DNA of 64,000 nucleotides from Nocardiopsis sp. FR4 (GCF_009830945.1 NZ_VWVV01000009.1:62001-126000); one strand, 5' to 3'. Shown: positions 45,098 to 54,393, numbered from the stretch's first letter. A program made the numbers and translations. The notes: generated by a model not told the origin, from the letters alone.

Positions 45098-45726
45098 CAG
45101 GCGGCTCCGCCGTCCTCACCGGTGGTCTCCAGCACCGGGCGCCCCGCGGGCGGGACGGGGTAGGCGCGGAAGACCGCGTGCGCGATGAGCGCGGTGACGA
45201 CGGCCTTGACCAGGTCGCCCGGCAGGAAGGCCAGCATGGAGTAGGTGGTGGCCAGGACGCCGCTCCCGGCGACGACGGCCATCCAGGGGACGCCGATGGC
45301 GTAGATGACGAGGATGCCGCCGACGATGTTGATGCCCAGGCCCGGCCAGAAGCGGTAGCGGCCGCCGCGGGTCATGAGCTCGGTGAGCATGCCGATCACC
45401 AGGGCGGCGAAGACCCAGCTCACGATGAACCCGGCCGAGGGCCGGGCCAGGACCCCGATGCCGCCCGCACCGCCCGCGAACAGGGGCAGCCCGGCCAGGC
45501 CCAGGGCGAGGAAGGCGGCGACGGCGAGGACGCCGCGCTTCCAGCCCAGCAGGGCGGGGGCGAGCATGATGCCGAGGGTCTGGAGGGTGATCGGCACCGT
45601 CGAGAACGGCAGGGGGATGGCGACGCTGACGCTGAGCGCGGCGATGAGGGCCGCGAAGACGGCGATGAGCGCGAGGTCGCGGGCGGTCAGGCCCTTGTGG
45701 CGGAGTACGGCCTTGGTCGTGGGCAT
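45097..45726 (-). CDS. bioY: Biotin transporter substrate-binding subunit BioY
   Basis: A 209-residue S-component: six hydrophobic segments, the PLPFSTVPITLQTLGIMLAP biotin-site loop, LGLAGLPLFAGGAGGIGVL and SAGFIVSWVFAALVIG, all typical of BioY. ATG 45726 is chosen at the start of similarity (MPTTKAVLRH). First gene of the importer operon; no biotin biosynthesis genes are in the window. Confidence 0.93.
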   Translation of the reverse strand: MPTTKAVLRHKGLTARDLALIAVFAALIAALSVSVAIPLPFSTVPITLQTLGIMLAPALLGWKRGVLAVAAFLALGLAGLPLFAGGAGGIGVLARPSAGFIVSWVFAALVIGMLTELMTRGGRYRFWPGLGINIVGGILVIYAIGVPWMAVVAGSGVLATTYSMLAFLPGDLVKAVVTALIAHAVFRAYPVPPAGRPVLETTGEDGGAA

Positions 45727-45798
45727 GCGTGCGTTCCCTCGGAGAGGTGGTGTGCGTGGATCACTGCCCATTGTCCGGTATGTCGGTGACCAGGGAGG

Positions 45799-45832
45799 AG
45801 GGCGGGGCGCACAGTTCCGCGCGCCCCGCCCT
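45799..45832 (-). terminator. Terminator between bioY and the upstream membrane-protein gene
   Basis: Perfect 12-bp stem AGGGCGGGGCGC / GCGCCCCGCCCT with a 10-base loop, 43 bases after the stop of the gene at 45875 and before bioY. Confidence 0.7.
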
Positions 45833-45874
45833 TGTGGGGATCGTCCTGAGACGGGGGTCACACCTGCGGGGTGT

Positions 45875-46252
45875 TCAGCGGTCGCCGTCCCCGGCACGGC
45901 CCCGGTAGACCAGGCGTCCGGTGCCGTCGGGGCCGTAGCGCGCCCGCCCTCCGCCGGGTAGGGCCAGCACCAGGTCCGCCTCCCGTCGGCGCGCGCTCCC
46001 GGCGGGGCGGATCCGCGCACCGTCCAGGGGGCCGCCGACCAGTTCGGTCCACCCCGTCCTGGCCCACACGAACCCCGCCGCGAACACACCGGCCACCGTG
46101 CAGCACGTGGCCACCGCGAAGGCGGTGTGTCCGGTCCAGGTCCACAGCATCATCAGGGCGGCCGCGACCGAGAGGACGGTGAACACCACACCGGCGCGGC
46201 CGTCCAGGAGCGGTCGCCGTACGTTGTCGTCGGGAAGTGGACTCAGGGCCAT
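45875..46252 (-). CDS. Small two-helix membrane protein, unknown
   Basis: A 125-residue protein with two adjacent transmembrane segments (AGVVFTVLSVAAALMMLWTW and FAVATCCTVAGVFAAGFVW) and a hydrophilic C-terminal tail of about 60 residues with PGGGRARYGPDGTGRLVYRG. Lies downstream of the cytochrome oxidase subunit I gene on the same strand (123-base gap), but I do not recognise it as a known oxidase subunit. Confidence 0.65.
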   Translation of the reverse strand: MALSPLPDDNVRRPLLDGRAGVVFTVLSVAAALMMLWTWTGHTAFAVATCCTVAGVFAAGFVWARTGWTELVGGPLDGARIRPAGSARRREADLVLALPGGGRARYGPDGTGRLVYRGRAGDGDR

Positions 46253-46375
46253 GCGCTTTCACCCCGGAACCGGTCGCCTCCGGTGCCGTGCGGTCACCTC
46301 GGGCGCTGGACTTGCGTTCGGACAGGGAGGGTCCCTCGTGCGGGGCGTCCCCGGGGGTCCGCCCTCTCACCGGGG

Positions 46376-48034
46376 CTACCGCCTCTCGGGATCCGTGGCC
46401 ACCGGCTGTGCGAGGTTCGGGTGGTGCAGGTCGAACGCCGGACGCTCGGACCGGATCCGCGGCAGCGACGTGAAGTTGTGCCGCGGCGGCGGGCAGGAGG
46501 TCGCCCACTCCAGCGAGTTGCCGTACCCCCACGGGTCGTCCATCTCGACCTGGGGGGCGTTCCTGGCGGTGACGTAGACGTTCCAGAAGAAGACCAGCGT
46601 GGAGGCCGCCAGGACGAACGAGGACACCGAGGAGATCTGGTTCAGCTCCGTGAAGCCGTCGTTGAAAAGGTAGTCGGCGTAGCGGCGCGGGAAGCCCGCG
46701 GCGCCCAGCCAGTGCTGCACCAGGAAGGTGCCGTGGAAGCCCAGGAACAGCAGCCAGAAGTGGAACTTGCCCAGCGCCTCGTTGAGCATCGTGCCGGTGA
46801 ACTTGGGCCACCAGAAGTAGAAACCGGCGAACATCGCGAACACCACGGTGCCGAACACCACGTAGTGGAAGTGCGCCACCACGAAGTAGGTGTCGGTGAC
46901 GTGGAAGTCGATCGGCGGCGAGGCCAGCAGCACACCCGTCAGACCGCCGAGGAGGAAGGTCACCAGGAAGCCGATCACGAACAGCATCGGCGTCTCGAAG
47001 GAGAGCTGGCCGCGCCACATCGTGCCGATCCAGTTGAAGAACTTCACGCCGGTCGGAACCGCGATGAGGAAGCTCATGAACGAGAAGAACGGCAGCAGCA
47101 CCGCGCCGGTCGGGAACATGTGGTGCGCCCACACGGTCACCGACAGGCCGGTGATCGCGATGGTCGCCGCGACCAGGCCCTTGTAGCCGAAGATCGGCTT
47201 TCGTGAGAAGACCGGGATCACCTCGGTGATGATGCCGAAGAACGGCAGCGCGATGATGTACACCTCGGGGTGGCCGAAGAACCAGAACAGGTGCTGCCAC
47301 AGGATCGGACCGCCGTGCTCGGCGAAATAGACCTGCGTGCCCACCATGCGGTCGGCGCCCAGGGCGATCAGCGCCGCGGTCAGGACCGGGAACGCGATCA
47401 GGACCAGCACCGAGGTGAGCAGGATGTTCCAGGTGAAGATCGGCATGCGGAACGCCGTCATACCGGGCGCGCGCATGCACAGGCCGGTGGTGATGAAGTT
47501 GACCGCGCCCAGGATCGTGCCCAGACCCGAGACCACCAGGCCCAGGATCCACAGGTCACCGCCCAGTCCCGGCGAGCGCACCGCGTCCGACAGCGGGGTG
47601 TAGGCGAACCAGCCGAAGCTCGCCGCCCCCGCCGGGGTCAGGAACCCGCTGACGGCGATGAGGCTGCCGAACAGGAACAGGTAGTAGCTGAACAGGTTCA
47701 TGCGCGGGAACGCCACGTCGGGTGCGCCGATCTGCAGCGGCATGATGACGTTGCCGAACCCGACGAAGAGCGGGGTCGCGAACATCAGCAGCATGACCGT
47801 GCCGTGCATGGTGAACATCTGGTTGAAACGCTCGTTGCTCACGAGCTGCATGCCCGGAAAAAGCAGTTCTGCGCGAATGAGCACCGCCATCAGCCCGCCG
47901 AGCAGGAAGAAGCCGAAAGCGGTGATGATGTACATGTAACCGATGATCTTGTGATCGGTCGAGGTCATCCAGTTGACCAGGGTCCCCCTGGCCTCCCCCT
48001 CGCGCTCCTCCACCTCGGTTTTCACCGGTGCCAC
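46376..48034 (-). CDS. ctaD: Cytochrome c oxidase subunit I (CtaD)
   Basis: A 552-residue haem-copper oxidase subunit with 12 hydrophobic segments. Ligand motifs: [15 protein letters not shown] (low-spin haem), [14 protein letters not shown] (CuB His and cross-linked Tyr), [10 protein letters not shown] (CuB), and AHFHYVVFG (haem ligands). It reduces oxygen to water and pumps protons in the respiratory chain of the cytoplasmic membrane. GTG 48034 is preceded by GGGGGG. The other subunits (ctaC, ctaE, ctaF) and the bc1 genes are not here, so it may be a stand-alone or additional copy. Confidence 0.95.
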   Translation of the reverse strand: MAPVKTEVEEREGEARGTLVNWMTSTDHKIIGYMYIITAFGFFLLGGLMAVLIRAELLFPGMQLVSNERFNQMFTMHGTVMLLMFATPLFVGFGNVIMPLQIGAPDVAFPRMNLFSYYLFLFGSLIAVSGFLTPAGAASFGWFAYTPLSDAVRSPGLGGDLWILGLVVSGLGTILGAVNFITTGLCMRAPGMTAFRMPIFTWNILLTSVLVLIAFPVLTAALIALGADRMVGTQVYFAEHGGPILWQHLFWFFGHPEVYIIALPFFGIITEVIPVFSRKPIFGYKGLVAATIAITGLSVTVWAHHMFPTGAVLLPFFSFMSFLIAVPTGVKFFNWIGTMWRGQLSFETPMLFVIGFLVTFLLGGLTGVLLASPPIDFHVTDTYFVVAHFHYVVFGTVVFAMFAGFYFWWPKFTGTMLNEALGKFHFWLLFLGFHGTFLVQHWLGAAGFPRRYADYLFNDGFTELNQISSVSSFVLAASTLVFFWNVYVTARNAPQVEMDDPWGYGNSLEWATSCPPPRHNFTSLPRIRSERPAFDLHHPNLAQPVATDPERR

Positions 48035-48550
48035 GATTCAACCCCCCATGTGCGAAAAAACGGACATTCGAAGGTTGATCGCAGACGCTTTCCGGGCCCC
48101 GCGCCCTGCGAACCCTTCCCCTGGTCCCAGGTAGCCACGTTAACGCAGGCCACAGACCCGCGAGTGCACTTGAGGCCGCGTTTACCCTTCAGATTTTCCG
48201 CATATCAACCTTTTCTCCTTTATTCGCTTCAATTCCGTTCAGGATCGTTCGGAGGGGATTTCCCCCTAAGGGCTCATCGCGTTTGGCCGGTCCGCGGTGG
48301 CGGATCAGCGTGCAGGAGATACCGGAGGCCGGGAAGCGGTCGGCCCCGCGCTCGTGGCGGCGGCATCCGGCCAGCCTGGCCATGGTGCGCTCGACCCGTC
48401 AAAGGGCTCCGAAGAAAAGCGGTGGGCTCGACCTGGTCAGAAGGTCGGTGCCGTGCACCGGGCCGCCGGACAGCGGGACGTGGTCAGCAGCGTGACCGCA
48501 CGCGATAAACCCGGCGACGCCGGCGATCATCCCCGGGATACTGGTCGCCC
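48035..48550. other. Divergent intergenic region
   Basis: About 515 bases with promoter space for ctaD and the kinase gene. The section 48180-48260 is lower in GC. No RNA gene or ORF that I can support. Confidence 0.5.
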
Positions 48551-49297
48551 ATGGATGAGGTCAAAGTCGTCGTCGCCCATTCCGAGCGCGCGACCCTGCG
48601 CGCTGGCGACGTGTTCTTGAAGGTGGACGCCGATCAGGCACGCACCGACGTCGAGGTCGAGGCGATGTCCCTCGCGCCGGTCCCGACCCCGGAGGTCCTG
48701 TGGCGCGAGCCGCCCGTACTCGCGATCGCCGCCGTCCCGGGGACGGCGCTCGGCCGTCTCGGTGAGCCGTCGACCGCGTCGGCGGCGGCGTGGGCCGCGG
48801 CGGGTGCCGTCATCCGGCGGTTGCACGAGGCGCCCTTGCCGCCCTGGCCCGGCCGGCGCCGCCGGGGTCCCGGCGAGTTGGCGGCGGAACTCGACGGCGA
48901 GTGCGAGTCGCTCGTGACGAACGGTGTCCTGCCCGCTGACCTGGTCACCCGCAACCGCCGGGTCGCCGCGGCCGCGCTCCGGCCGTGGACTCCGGTGTTC
49001 ACGCACGGCGACCTGCAGGTCGAGCACGTCTTCGTCGACGGCGACGAGGTCACCGGCATCATCGACTGGTCCGAGGCCGGCCGGGGCAACGCCCTGTTCG
49101 ACCTCGCCACCCTGACGCTCGGACACGAGGAGCACCTCGACGACGTCATCGCCGGTTATGGCACAGACGTCGACCTCGACGTGATCCGCGCGTGGTGGTC
49201 GTTGCGAAGCCTGCTTGGGGTTCGCTGGCTGGTCGAGCACGGCTTCGACCCCTTCGCGCCGGGCTGTGAGGTCGACGTGCTGAGGTCCCGGCTGTGA
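48551..49297 (+). CDS. APH-family phosphotransferase
   Basis: A 248-residue aminoglycoside-phosphotransferase/choline-kinase-like enzyme: GDVFLKVDA (ATP lysine), a linker with AAAGAVIRRLHE, the catalytic loop FTHGDLQVEHVFV and the metal-binding IIDWSEAGRGNALFDLA. The usual Asn of the HGDxxxxN loop reads His in this subfamily. Substrate could be an antibiotic, a sugar or another alcohol; nothing nearby decides. Single gene, ATG 48551. Confidence 0.85.
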   Translation: MDEVKVVVAHSERATLRAGDVFLKVDADQARTDVEVEAMSLAPVPTPEVLWREPPVLAIAAVPGTALGRLGEPSTASAAAWAAAGAVIRRLHEAPLPPWPGRRRRGPGELAAELDGECESLVTNGVLPADLVTRNRRVAAAALRPWTPVFTHGDLQVEHVFVDGDEVTGIIDWSEAGRGNALFDLATLTLGHEEHLDDVIAGYGTDVDLDVIRAWWSLRSLLGVRWLVEHGFDPFAPGCEVDVLRSRL

Positions 49298-49497
49298 GGC
49301 TGCGCGGGTCCGACCGCCGTGAGTGCGTTCTGACGCATCGAGCGGGCCCTCCCCCGGGCCGCATCGCCTGCCCTTACTCCCGGCAAAGTGCGGTGCGCAG
49401 TCGTCGCCAGCAGATGACGGCGCATCCGGGGGTGATGAACGCGGGGAGGGGATGGGCGCCGGTCCGAACCGGCCAGCGGGTGTGTGGGCCCCCGGGG

Positions 49498-49695
49498 CTA
49501 TCCGGCCCCCTGGCCCTCACGCGGGGCGGAGAGGAGGGCACCCCAATCGGAGGAAGGGAAGGTGAGGTGCCCGAGAGGCCGGTTCTGGGTGTCGCGGACG
49601 TGGACGTGGGAGGGGGTGTCCGCGACCTCGACGCAGTGACCTCCCTGGTTGCCGCCGTAGCTGGACTTATGCCAGTGAGAAGGGGGCGATCCCAT
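49498..49695 (-). CDS. DUF397 protein of the decayed regulator cluster
   Basis: A 65-residue DUF397 protein, apparently intact: WHKSSYGGNQGGHCVEVAD, VHVRDTQNRPLGHLTF, DWGALL. ATG 49695 overlaps the end of the truncated DUF5753 reading frame (stop at 49667), the usual tight spacing between an XRE gene and its DUF397 partner. Confidence 0.8.
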   Translation of the reverse strand: MGSPPSHWHKSSYGGNQGGHCVEVADTPSHVHVRDTQNRPLGHLTFPSSDWGALLSAPREGQGAG

Positions 49696-49965
49696 GGCTG
49701 TGTGCCTCCTTGTAGCGGGAGATGAAGTCAATGGACTCGTCCGGAGAGGGGGACATCGAACGGAGCACCCCGAAGCGCAACGTGCATCGTTCCACCTCGT
49801 CGGTATCAGCGGTCACACGGCCGCTGCCAGGGATCTCGGCATAGACCAAGTGCTCGCCGCCGCTCATATCCAGCACAGCAAAGGACCCATCCATCGCCGC
49901 GTGCACACCCTTGGCGAAGGGCAGGACCTGGAGGCGGATACGGGGCCTCAACGTCCGGGCGTCCT
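49667..49965 (-). pseudogene. Remnant of an XRE/DUF5753 regulator (C-terminal third only)
   Basis: The reading frame matches only the end of DUF5753: RIRLQVLPFAKGVHAAMDG, SFAVLDMSGGEHLVYAEIPGSG, and a tail with ESIDFISRYKEAHS. The helix-turn-helix and about 170 further residues are missing. Upstream of about 49965 the frame runs through Arg/Pro-rich nonsense, and the opposite strand shows a fragment of a HATPase gene instead, so a deletion or rearrangement joined two partners of such a cluster. Confidence 0.7.
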
Positions 49966-50170
49966 TCCTCCACCGGTGGCTGCGCGTGGAGGTCCTCGAC
50001 GCCTGCGGCCGGATCCCTCCCTCCGGGTCGTCACCCCGGACAGCGGTGCCGAAAACGGGCGCGACCTGCTCCTGGTGAACGCCCTCGCCTCCCGCTGGGG
50101 ACGCTTCCGGTCCCTGCGCGGCCCCGGGATGTTCTTCGAGCTGCGCTGGGACGTTCCCCGGCTCCCGGCC
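49960..50170 (+). pseudogene. Frameshifted C-terminal fragment of an anti-sigma-like HATPase
   Basis: In one frame the DNA gives WLRVEVLDACGR (G1-box region) and, after a shift of frame near 50010, GRDLLLVNALASRWG (G2 region) and FFELRW, the usual end of HATPase_c_2 proteins such as those at 25683 and 41061. The N box is missing. It abuts the DUF5753 remnant head to head. Confidence 0.65.
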
Positions 50171-50198
50171 CCGGTGGTCCCCCTCCCCGGAAGGGACG

Positions 50199-50945
50199 GT
50201 GACCACCGTGGACGGCTATCACCTCAGGCCCAGCCTGGCCGTCCTCCGGCTGCGCGAGGAGTTCCCCGACTTCCTCGTCTGCGAGCTGCACGACGGGCGG
50301 GGGCGCCCCTGCTTCGTGGCGACCAGCACCCGCACCGGGGAGAACGGACAGCCCGGGCTCATCGTGCGCGGTGGAGCCGAGGAGCTGCGCACTGCGCTCT
50401 CCGTCCTGAGCGCCGGAGGCGCCGGGACGGCTCAGGGGGCGAGGGGGCATGAGCGTCGCCGTGACCCCGGAAACCGTGGGGCCTCCGTCACCCAGGAGGT
50501 CGACCGCCTCCGTGCCACCTACCGGAAGCGCGGCTGGACGGTGTGGCACGGCGATTCGACCGGCCAGTACTGGGCGGCGCACACCGGGCGCATGGTCCTG
50601 TTGAGCGGTGACAGCGCCCAGGAGCTGGCCGCGGGGATCGAGGGGATCCAGCCCCGTAAGCCGACGGCCGCGGTCCCCCGGCCCCACTCGCCGTGGCGGC
50701 TGCCGCCGAGGCCGCGCGCGCGGTACCCGGTGACTGACCGCGGCCCGGGGCTGGTGTTCCCGGGCCGCACACGGTCACCGGGACGGCGGCCGTCGCCCGA
50801 CAGGGGTGCGGGGTCGTGGGCGCCACCGGGTGGCGCGGGGCCGTCGACGTTCCGGGAGCCGACGGCCGTGACGGGGAGCCGGAGGCGGGTCAGCCCACGT
50901 AGATGTTGGAGCTGCCGCTGCTCTGGTAGCCCTCGGTCGCCATGA
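50199..50945 (+). CDS. Hypothetical ORF, probably one or two small genes with a lost stop
   Basis: GTG 50199 (after GGAAGGGA) opens a frame whose first part, [33 protein letters not shown], looks like a real small protein often found beside regulator clusters. A second segment, [33 protein letters not shown], looks like another small protein in the same frame, while its likely start (ATG 50450 after AGGGGG) is in a different frame. The frame then reads through a large hairpin at 50726 and into the 3' end of the xylanase gene, which a functional gene would not do. I suspect frameshift decay. Confidence 0.45.
   Translation: MTTVDGYHLRPSLAVLRLREEFPDFLVCELHDGRGRPCFVATSTRTGENGQPGLIVRGGAEELRTALSVLSAGGAGTAQGARGHERRRDPGNRGASVTQEVDRLRATYRKRGWTVWHGDSTGQYWAAHTGRMVLLSGDSAQELAAGIEGIQPRKPTAAVPRPHSPWRLPPRPRARYPVTDRGPGLVFPGRTRSPGRRPSPDRGAGSWAPPGGAGPSTFREPTAVTGSRRRVSPRRCWSCRCSGSPRSP
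50726..50782. terminator. Large two-part hairpin, terminator of the xylanase gene
   Basis: An outer perfect 9-bp stem (CCCGGTGAC/GTCACCGGG) encloses an inner perfect 10-bp stem (GCGGCCCGGG/CCCGGGCCGC), just beyond the xylanase stop at 50890. Confidence 0.7.
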
Positions 50946-51588
50946 CCATGTAGTAGTTGAAGCCGCCCAGGTTCATTCCGGCCCTGTTCCAGGCGTCGAA
51001 GTGGTTGCCGGTGGTGATGCTTCCGCCCACCCTCTTCGACTGCCGGACGCTCCAGTACTGGGGGAAGGTCTGGGTGCCCTCGACGGAGGGGGAGTTGTAG
51101 CGCATCGTGCGGTAGATGTCGTAGGTGCCGCCGTCGCTGTAGACCGTGCCCCGGTGCTCGCCCGTGGGACGGTAGGTGCCCCAGCTGTCGACGATGTAGT
51201 ACTCCACGAGCGGGTTGGACGTCCACCCGTAGAGGCACAGGTATCCGTTGCCGGACGGGCTGAAGCCGCCCGAGTAGTTCACGGTCCTGCGGCTGCCGTT
51301 TCTCCAGCCCTTGCCGCAGACGAAGTTGCCGGTGTTCCTCCACTGGGTGCTGTAGTTGCCGCCGTTGCCCAGGGTCATGGAGACCGAGCCGCCGCCGTCG
51401 GTCCAGAACGTGTAGTAGTAGCCCCCGTGGGTGCCGGTCTGGTTCGTGGTGATGGTCTGGGCGTGGGCGGTGCCGGGCATCGCCATGGCCGCCACGGGAG
51501 CGGCCAGCGCCAGGGCGCCGACGCCGCCGATGAGTCCTCTGCGGCTGATCTGGGGCGGGCGGGGGGCGTTGGTCTCGTCCGTTGACAT
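50890..51588 (-). CDS. GH11 endo-1,4-beta-xylanase, Tat-exported
   Basis: A 232-residue secreted xylanase. Twin-arginine signal [20 protein letters not shown] ending AHA gives a mature protein of about 190 residues, the catalytic domain alone with no carbohydrate-binding module. GH11 signatures: [34 protein letters not shown] with nucleophile Glu129, and [16 protein letters not shown] with acid/base Glu219. It cleaves internal xylan bonds outside the cell. ATG 51588 follows GGAGG. A sigma-70-like promoter and Cex/Xln-type boxes are visible upstream, so substrate-linked repression is likely. Confidence 0.95.
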   Translation of the reverse strand: MSTDETNAPRPPQISRRGLIGGVGALALAAPVAAMAMPGTAHAQTITTNQTGTHGGYYYTFWTDGGGSVSMTLGNGGNYSTQWRNTGNFVCGKGWRNGSRRTVNYSGGFSPSGNGYLCLYGWTSNPLVEYYIVDSWGTYRPTGEHRGTVYSDGGTYDIYRTMRYNSPSVEGTQTFPQYWSVRQSKRVGGSITTGNHFDAWNRAGMNLGGFNYYMVMATEGYQSSGSSNIYVG

Positions 51589-51720
51589 GTGTCCTCCGTG
51601 CGAAGGCTGGCAGGGGGGTCAGCCAGCGTCATACGGGCCGGGGCGTCGGTGGCCAGGGGACGGCCACCGCCCTTCGGCTCCGTATAACGCGGCGGGGTTG
51701 GCTGGTTGCCGTGTGTGAGA

Positions 51721-51749
51721 GTATTTGTCCAACCCGGCTGGACTGTCAA
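51721..51749 (-). promoter_or_regulatory. Sigma-70-like promoter of the xylanase gene
   Basis: On the minus strand TTGACA (51744-51749), a 17-base spacer and AAATAC (51721-51726). It predicts a leader of about 125 bases before the ATG. Confidence 0.5.
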
Positions 51750-51750
51750 T

Positions 51751-51770
51751 AGTTTCCGGAAAATTTCGGC
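51751..51770. promoter_or_regulatory. Candidate xylanase operator, box 1
   Basis: On the minus strand GCCGAAATTTTCCGGAAACT lies directly upstream of the -35 element and has the GAAAnTTTCnG pattern reported for actinomycete xylanase promoters. Confidence 0.5.
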
Positions 51771-51884
51771 AAGATTGGTGTCCAGCAAGAGAGAGTCCTC
51801 CCTTGCCCATCAGCGATATCTGAGGGCCGCATCCGAGAGTGGTCCGGAGTCCGCACCCTGGGTGCCAGAAACCAGGCCACTCAA

Positions 51885-51910
51885 TCCGAAAGTTTTCGGA
51901 TAGTTTCGGA
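51885..51910. promoter_or_regulatory. Candidate xylanase operator, box 2
   Basis: TCCGAAAGTTTTCGGA is a near-perfect palindrome, followed at once by TAGTTTCGGA, a further half-site. About 115 bases upstream of box 1; may be a distal repressor site for the xylanase gene. Confidence 0.45.
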
Positions 51911-52019
51911 ACCCATCGTGTGGCGCACGGGGCACGGCGTTCCCGGAGGCGGGGCAGGAGGGGCCCTTCGAGTACGCGCCGACGAGGAGGCCGTCTGCGT
52001 CTCTGCGGTCGACGGTGGT

Positions 52020-52260
52020 CGTCACGATGGCGGCGGTCCCCGTGGTGACGTGTACGGTCGCCGAACACCCGGACACGGGCCGTCCAGCGGCCGGCCCCGG
52101 ACGGCTTCGGCCCTCCGGCCGGGATGGCGGCCGCGTGCTTCAGGCCGGCGCCGCCGTCGCGCGGGACCAGGGCGGTGGTCGTGTCAGCTCCCCGGCCGAC
52201 CGCGTACACGTACTCCCCCCGCCGCCGCGGGCATGCCGGGGCCCGCCGCGCCGGGGGGGC
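52020..52260 (-). pseudogene. Possible relic of a lactonase-like beta-propeller gene
   Basis: The DNA near 52196-52250 resembles that near 53764-53820 in the lactonase-like gene: both encode GEYVY followed by V-x-G, and both have the GPRHA-type codons before it but with small insertions here that break the frame. The similarity fades after about 60 bases. Could be chance in GC-rich DNA. Confidence 0.3.
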
Positions 52261-52563
52261 TCACTCCCGGGTGCCGCGGGCCAGCCCCGCGATGAGGAGC
52301 GCGGCGAGCGCGGGGAGGAAGTACACGCCGACCGACAGGATGCTGAGGGCGGTCATGGCGAGCACGGGAGCGGCGCAGACCCAGGCCGCGGTGCGCCGGT
52401 ACCGCTCAGGCGCAGCGAACGGAAGCGCGCTGAACAGGGTGATGGCACCGCCCCAGAGGAGGACGTTGGAGCTCTGGTCCGTGAGAACGATGAGCAGGAG
52501 CGTGGCCGCGGCGGCGGCCAGCGGAGCGAGGACGAGAGCGATGCGCGCGGCGGAGGTGGACAT
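52261..52563 (-). CDS. Small membrane protein, unknown
   Basis: A 100-residue, three- or four-helix protein (IALVLAPLAAAAATLLLIVL, VLLWGGAITLFSALPFA, TAAWVCAAPVLAMTAL, YFLPALAALLIAGLA). No polar catalytic residues and no family recognised. ATG 52563 follows GAAAGA. Confidence 0.65.
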   Translation of the reverse strand: MSTSAARIALVLAPLAAAAATLLLIVLTDQSSNVLLWGGAITLFSALPFAAPERYRRTAAWVCAAPVLAMTALSILSVGVYFLPALAALLIAGLARGTRE

Positions 52564-53307
52564 CGTTTCTCTTTCCTGAGGGTGCGGCTGTGTGCCGGAG
52601 ACCGTCCGGCCTCCGGCACACACGGATCGTGATTCGGATTTCCAGACCATCTTTTTCCTCGTCGAGGGTGCGCTCCAACTGTTCGCTGAACGGCAGCAGG
52701 GCCTTGCACCCACCTGGCTTCGACCATTTTCAGACACCCGCATACTTCCGGTGGCCTGGCCGCGGGCCGTGTTCCCGTCCGCGTGGACACGGGTGTCGGT
52801 GGTGCGCAGAAAGCGTTGTCGCGGAAATGGTCGTAGGCACTGGAGGCGGTCTGCCAGGAGGTGTGGACGTTGTTCCAGCCGCTGCCCCAGGCTCCAGCCC
52901 GAGGCGGAGAGGTAACGTGCCGCCCGCTCACCCGCGGGCACCGGCGGACGCGGCGGCGACCACCGCGCCGGAGAGCGGGGAGGAACAAGGATCCTTTGCA
53001 GGGCGCGCGTTCTTCTTTCGGGGCAGGGGAAGTGCTTACGAACTTCGCCCCCGGGCTCCCCCCAACGCCCCGACAAGGGCCGTCATCGCACTCGAAGGTG
53101 TCCGGACGCGGACAGGGCGGCGAGCTGCCGGCCACCGCGCGGGACGGCAGCGGGAGAAGGAGTACGTGACGCGGTCGATGACGGTCGGACCGCCGTGGTG
53201 ACCGGTCGGTCCCTGTGGTGGCGTGCACGGCCGCCGAATCCCGGGGCGCGTGTCCGCGGGCGGTCCCCGAACAGCGGGACCGCCCGCGGACACGGTGCGC
53301 CCGGACG
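52564..53307. other. Intergenic region with one strong terminator
   Basis: About 740 bases between the small membrane-protein gene and the lactonase-like gene. It holds the terminator at 53249-53294. A minus-strand stretch near 52800-52890 reads GSGWNNVHTSWQTASSAYDH, which has natural protein composition and may be a gene remnant, but it has no start and I cannot support it. Confidence 0.45.
53249..53294 (-). terminator. Terminator of the lactonase-like gene
   Basis: A perfect 19-bp stem (CGTGTCCGCGGGCGGTCCC and its complement) with an 8-base loop, 14 bases after the stop; the longest perfect stem noticed in the window. Confidence 0.8.
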
Positions 53308-54393
53308 TCAGCCCCGGGCGGCCTCGGCGCGGCGGATGCGGGTGATGGGAACCGGGAGCACGCACACCGGAACGGGGACGTCCAGACGGTGCCCCGTGTC
53401 GGCCGGAACGCCCGTGTCGGGGTCGATCCGCAGCGAGGCCAGCGAGTCCCCGTTCTGGGCCGCCACCACCAGGTGGTCGGGCTCCTCGCGGTGCCCGCGC
53501 ACGACGGTGAAGTTGCGCGGCCAGGCACCTCCCGCCGGGGTGTCGGCGACGTGCTCCAGGCGGGCGCCTCCGTCGCGGACGGCGAGGGTGGCGATCGAGT
53601 CGGCGCCCCGGTTGGACACGTACACGCAACCGCCGTGCACGAGGATCTCGGCGGGGAAGTTGTCCCCCGCGGCCTCCTCGCCGGTGGCGTGGACCGACCC
53701 CAGGTGCTCGCCGGCGCCCTCCCGGGCGTCCCAGCGCACCACGTGCACCCGTGAGTCCAGCTCACCGGCCACGTACACGTACTCCCCCGCCACCGCCGCG
53801 TGCCGGGGACCGGTGCCCGGGGGCAGCGCCACGGCGCCCGCCTGTGCGTCGCCGCGCAGGACGCGCAGCTCGTCGGTGCCCAGGTCGGCCACCAGGACGT
53901 GCCGGTCGTCGGGAGCGGCCGCGCTGTGCGCGTGCGGGCCCTCCTGGCGTTCGGTGACCGGGCCGCTCCCGGTGTGCGCGAGCTCCACCGGTCCGGCGGC
54001 GAACGCTCCGTCGCCGCCCAGGCCGTACACGGCGGCCACGCCGTTGGCGTAGTTGGTCACCACCAGCTCGGAGCCGCGCGCGAGCACGTGGCAGGGCGAC
54101 CCGCCTCCGGTGGCGGCCCGGCCCAGCTCGGTGAGCTCGGCCCTCCCGTCGACGCGGAAGGCGGTGACGGTGCCCTCGGCGCGCTCGTTGACCGCGTACA
54201 CCGTGGGCGGGTCCGCGTGGAAGGCCAGGAAGGAGGGACCCGGGGTGCGGGCGGCCACGCCCCCGTCCGCCATGTGGCCGGTGATGGGGTCGAACCAGAC
54301 CCGGTAGACGCCCTCGCCCTCCCCGGACGGGTCGGAGTCGGGGGTGTAGGTGCCCACGAGCAGCAGCCGCCGCCCGTCCCAGGAGTCGTCCAC
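53308..54393 (-). CDS. Lactonase-like seven-blade beta-propeller protein
   Basis: A 361-residue protein of the 6-phosphogluconolactonase (YbhE-type) family: LLLVGTYTPDSDPSGEGEGVY, PSFLAFHADPPTVYAVNE, PCHVLARGSELVVTNYANG, GPHAHSAAAPDDRHVLVADLG, GPRHAAVAGEYVYVAGE, PAEILVHGGCVYVSNRGADSI and a final PRNFTV. No signal peptide. Reaction is either hydrolysis of 6-phosphogluconolactone in the pentose-phosphate pathway or of another lactone. GTG 54393 has GGGG upstream. Confidence 0.85.
   Translation of the reverse strand: MDDSWDGRRLLLVGTYTPDSDPSGEGEGVYRVWFDPITGHMADGGVAARTPGPSFLAFHADPPTVYAVNERAEGTVTAFRVDGRAELTELGRAATGGGSPCHVLARGSELVVTNYANGVAAVYGLGGDGAFAAGPVELAHTGSGPVTERQEGPHAHSAAAPDDRHVLVADLGTDELRVLRGDAQAGAVALPPGTGPRHAAVAGEYVYVAGELDSRVHVVRWDAREGAGEHLGSVHATGEEAAGDNFPAEILVHGGCVYVSNRGADSIATLAVRDGGARLEHVADTPAGGAWPRNFTVVRGHREEPDHLVVAAQNGDSLASLRIDPDTGVPADTGHRLDVPVPVCVLPVPITRIRRAEAARG

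Noticed and set aside
52780-52900. Minus-strand stretch with natural-looking residues (GSGWNNVHTSWQTASSAYDH)
   Set aside because: No start, no stop at sensible places and no family recognised; could be a remnant but cannot be shown.
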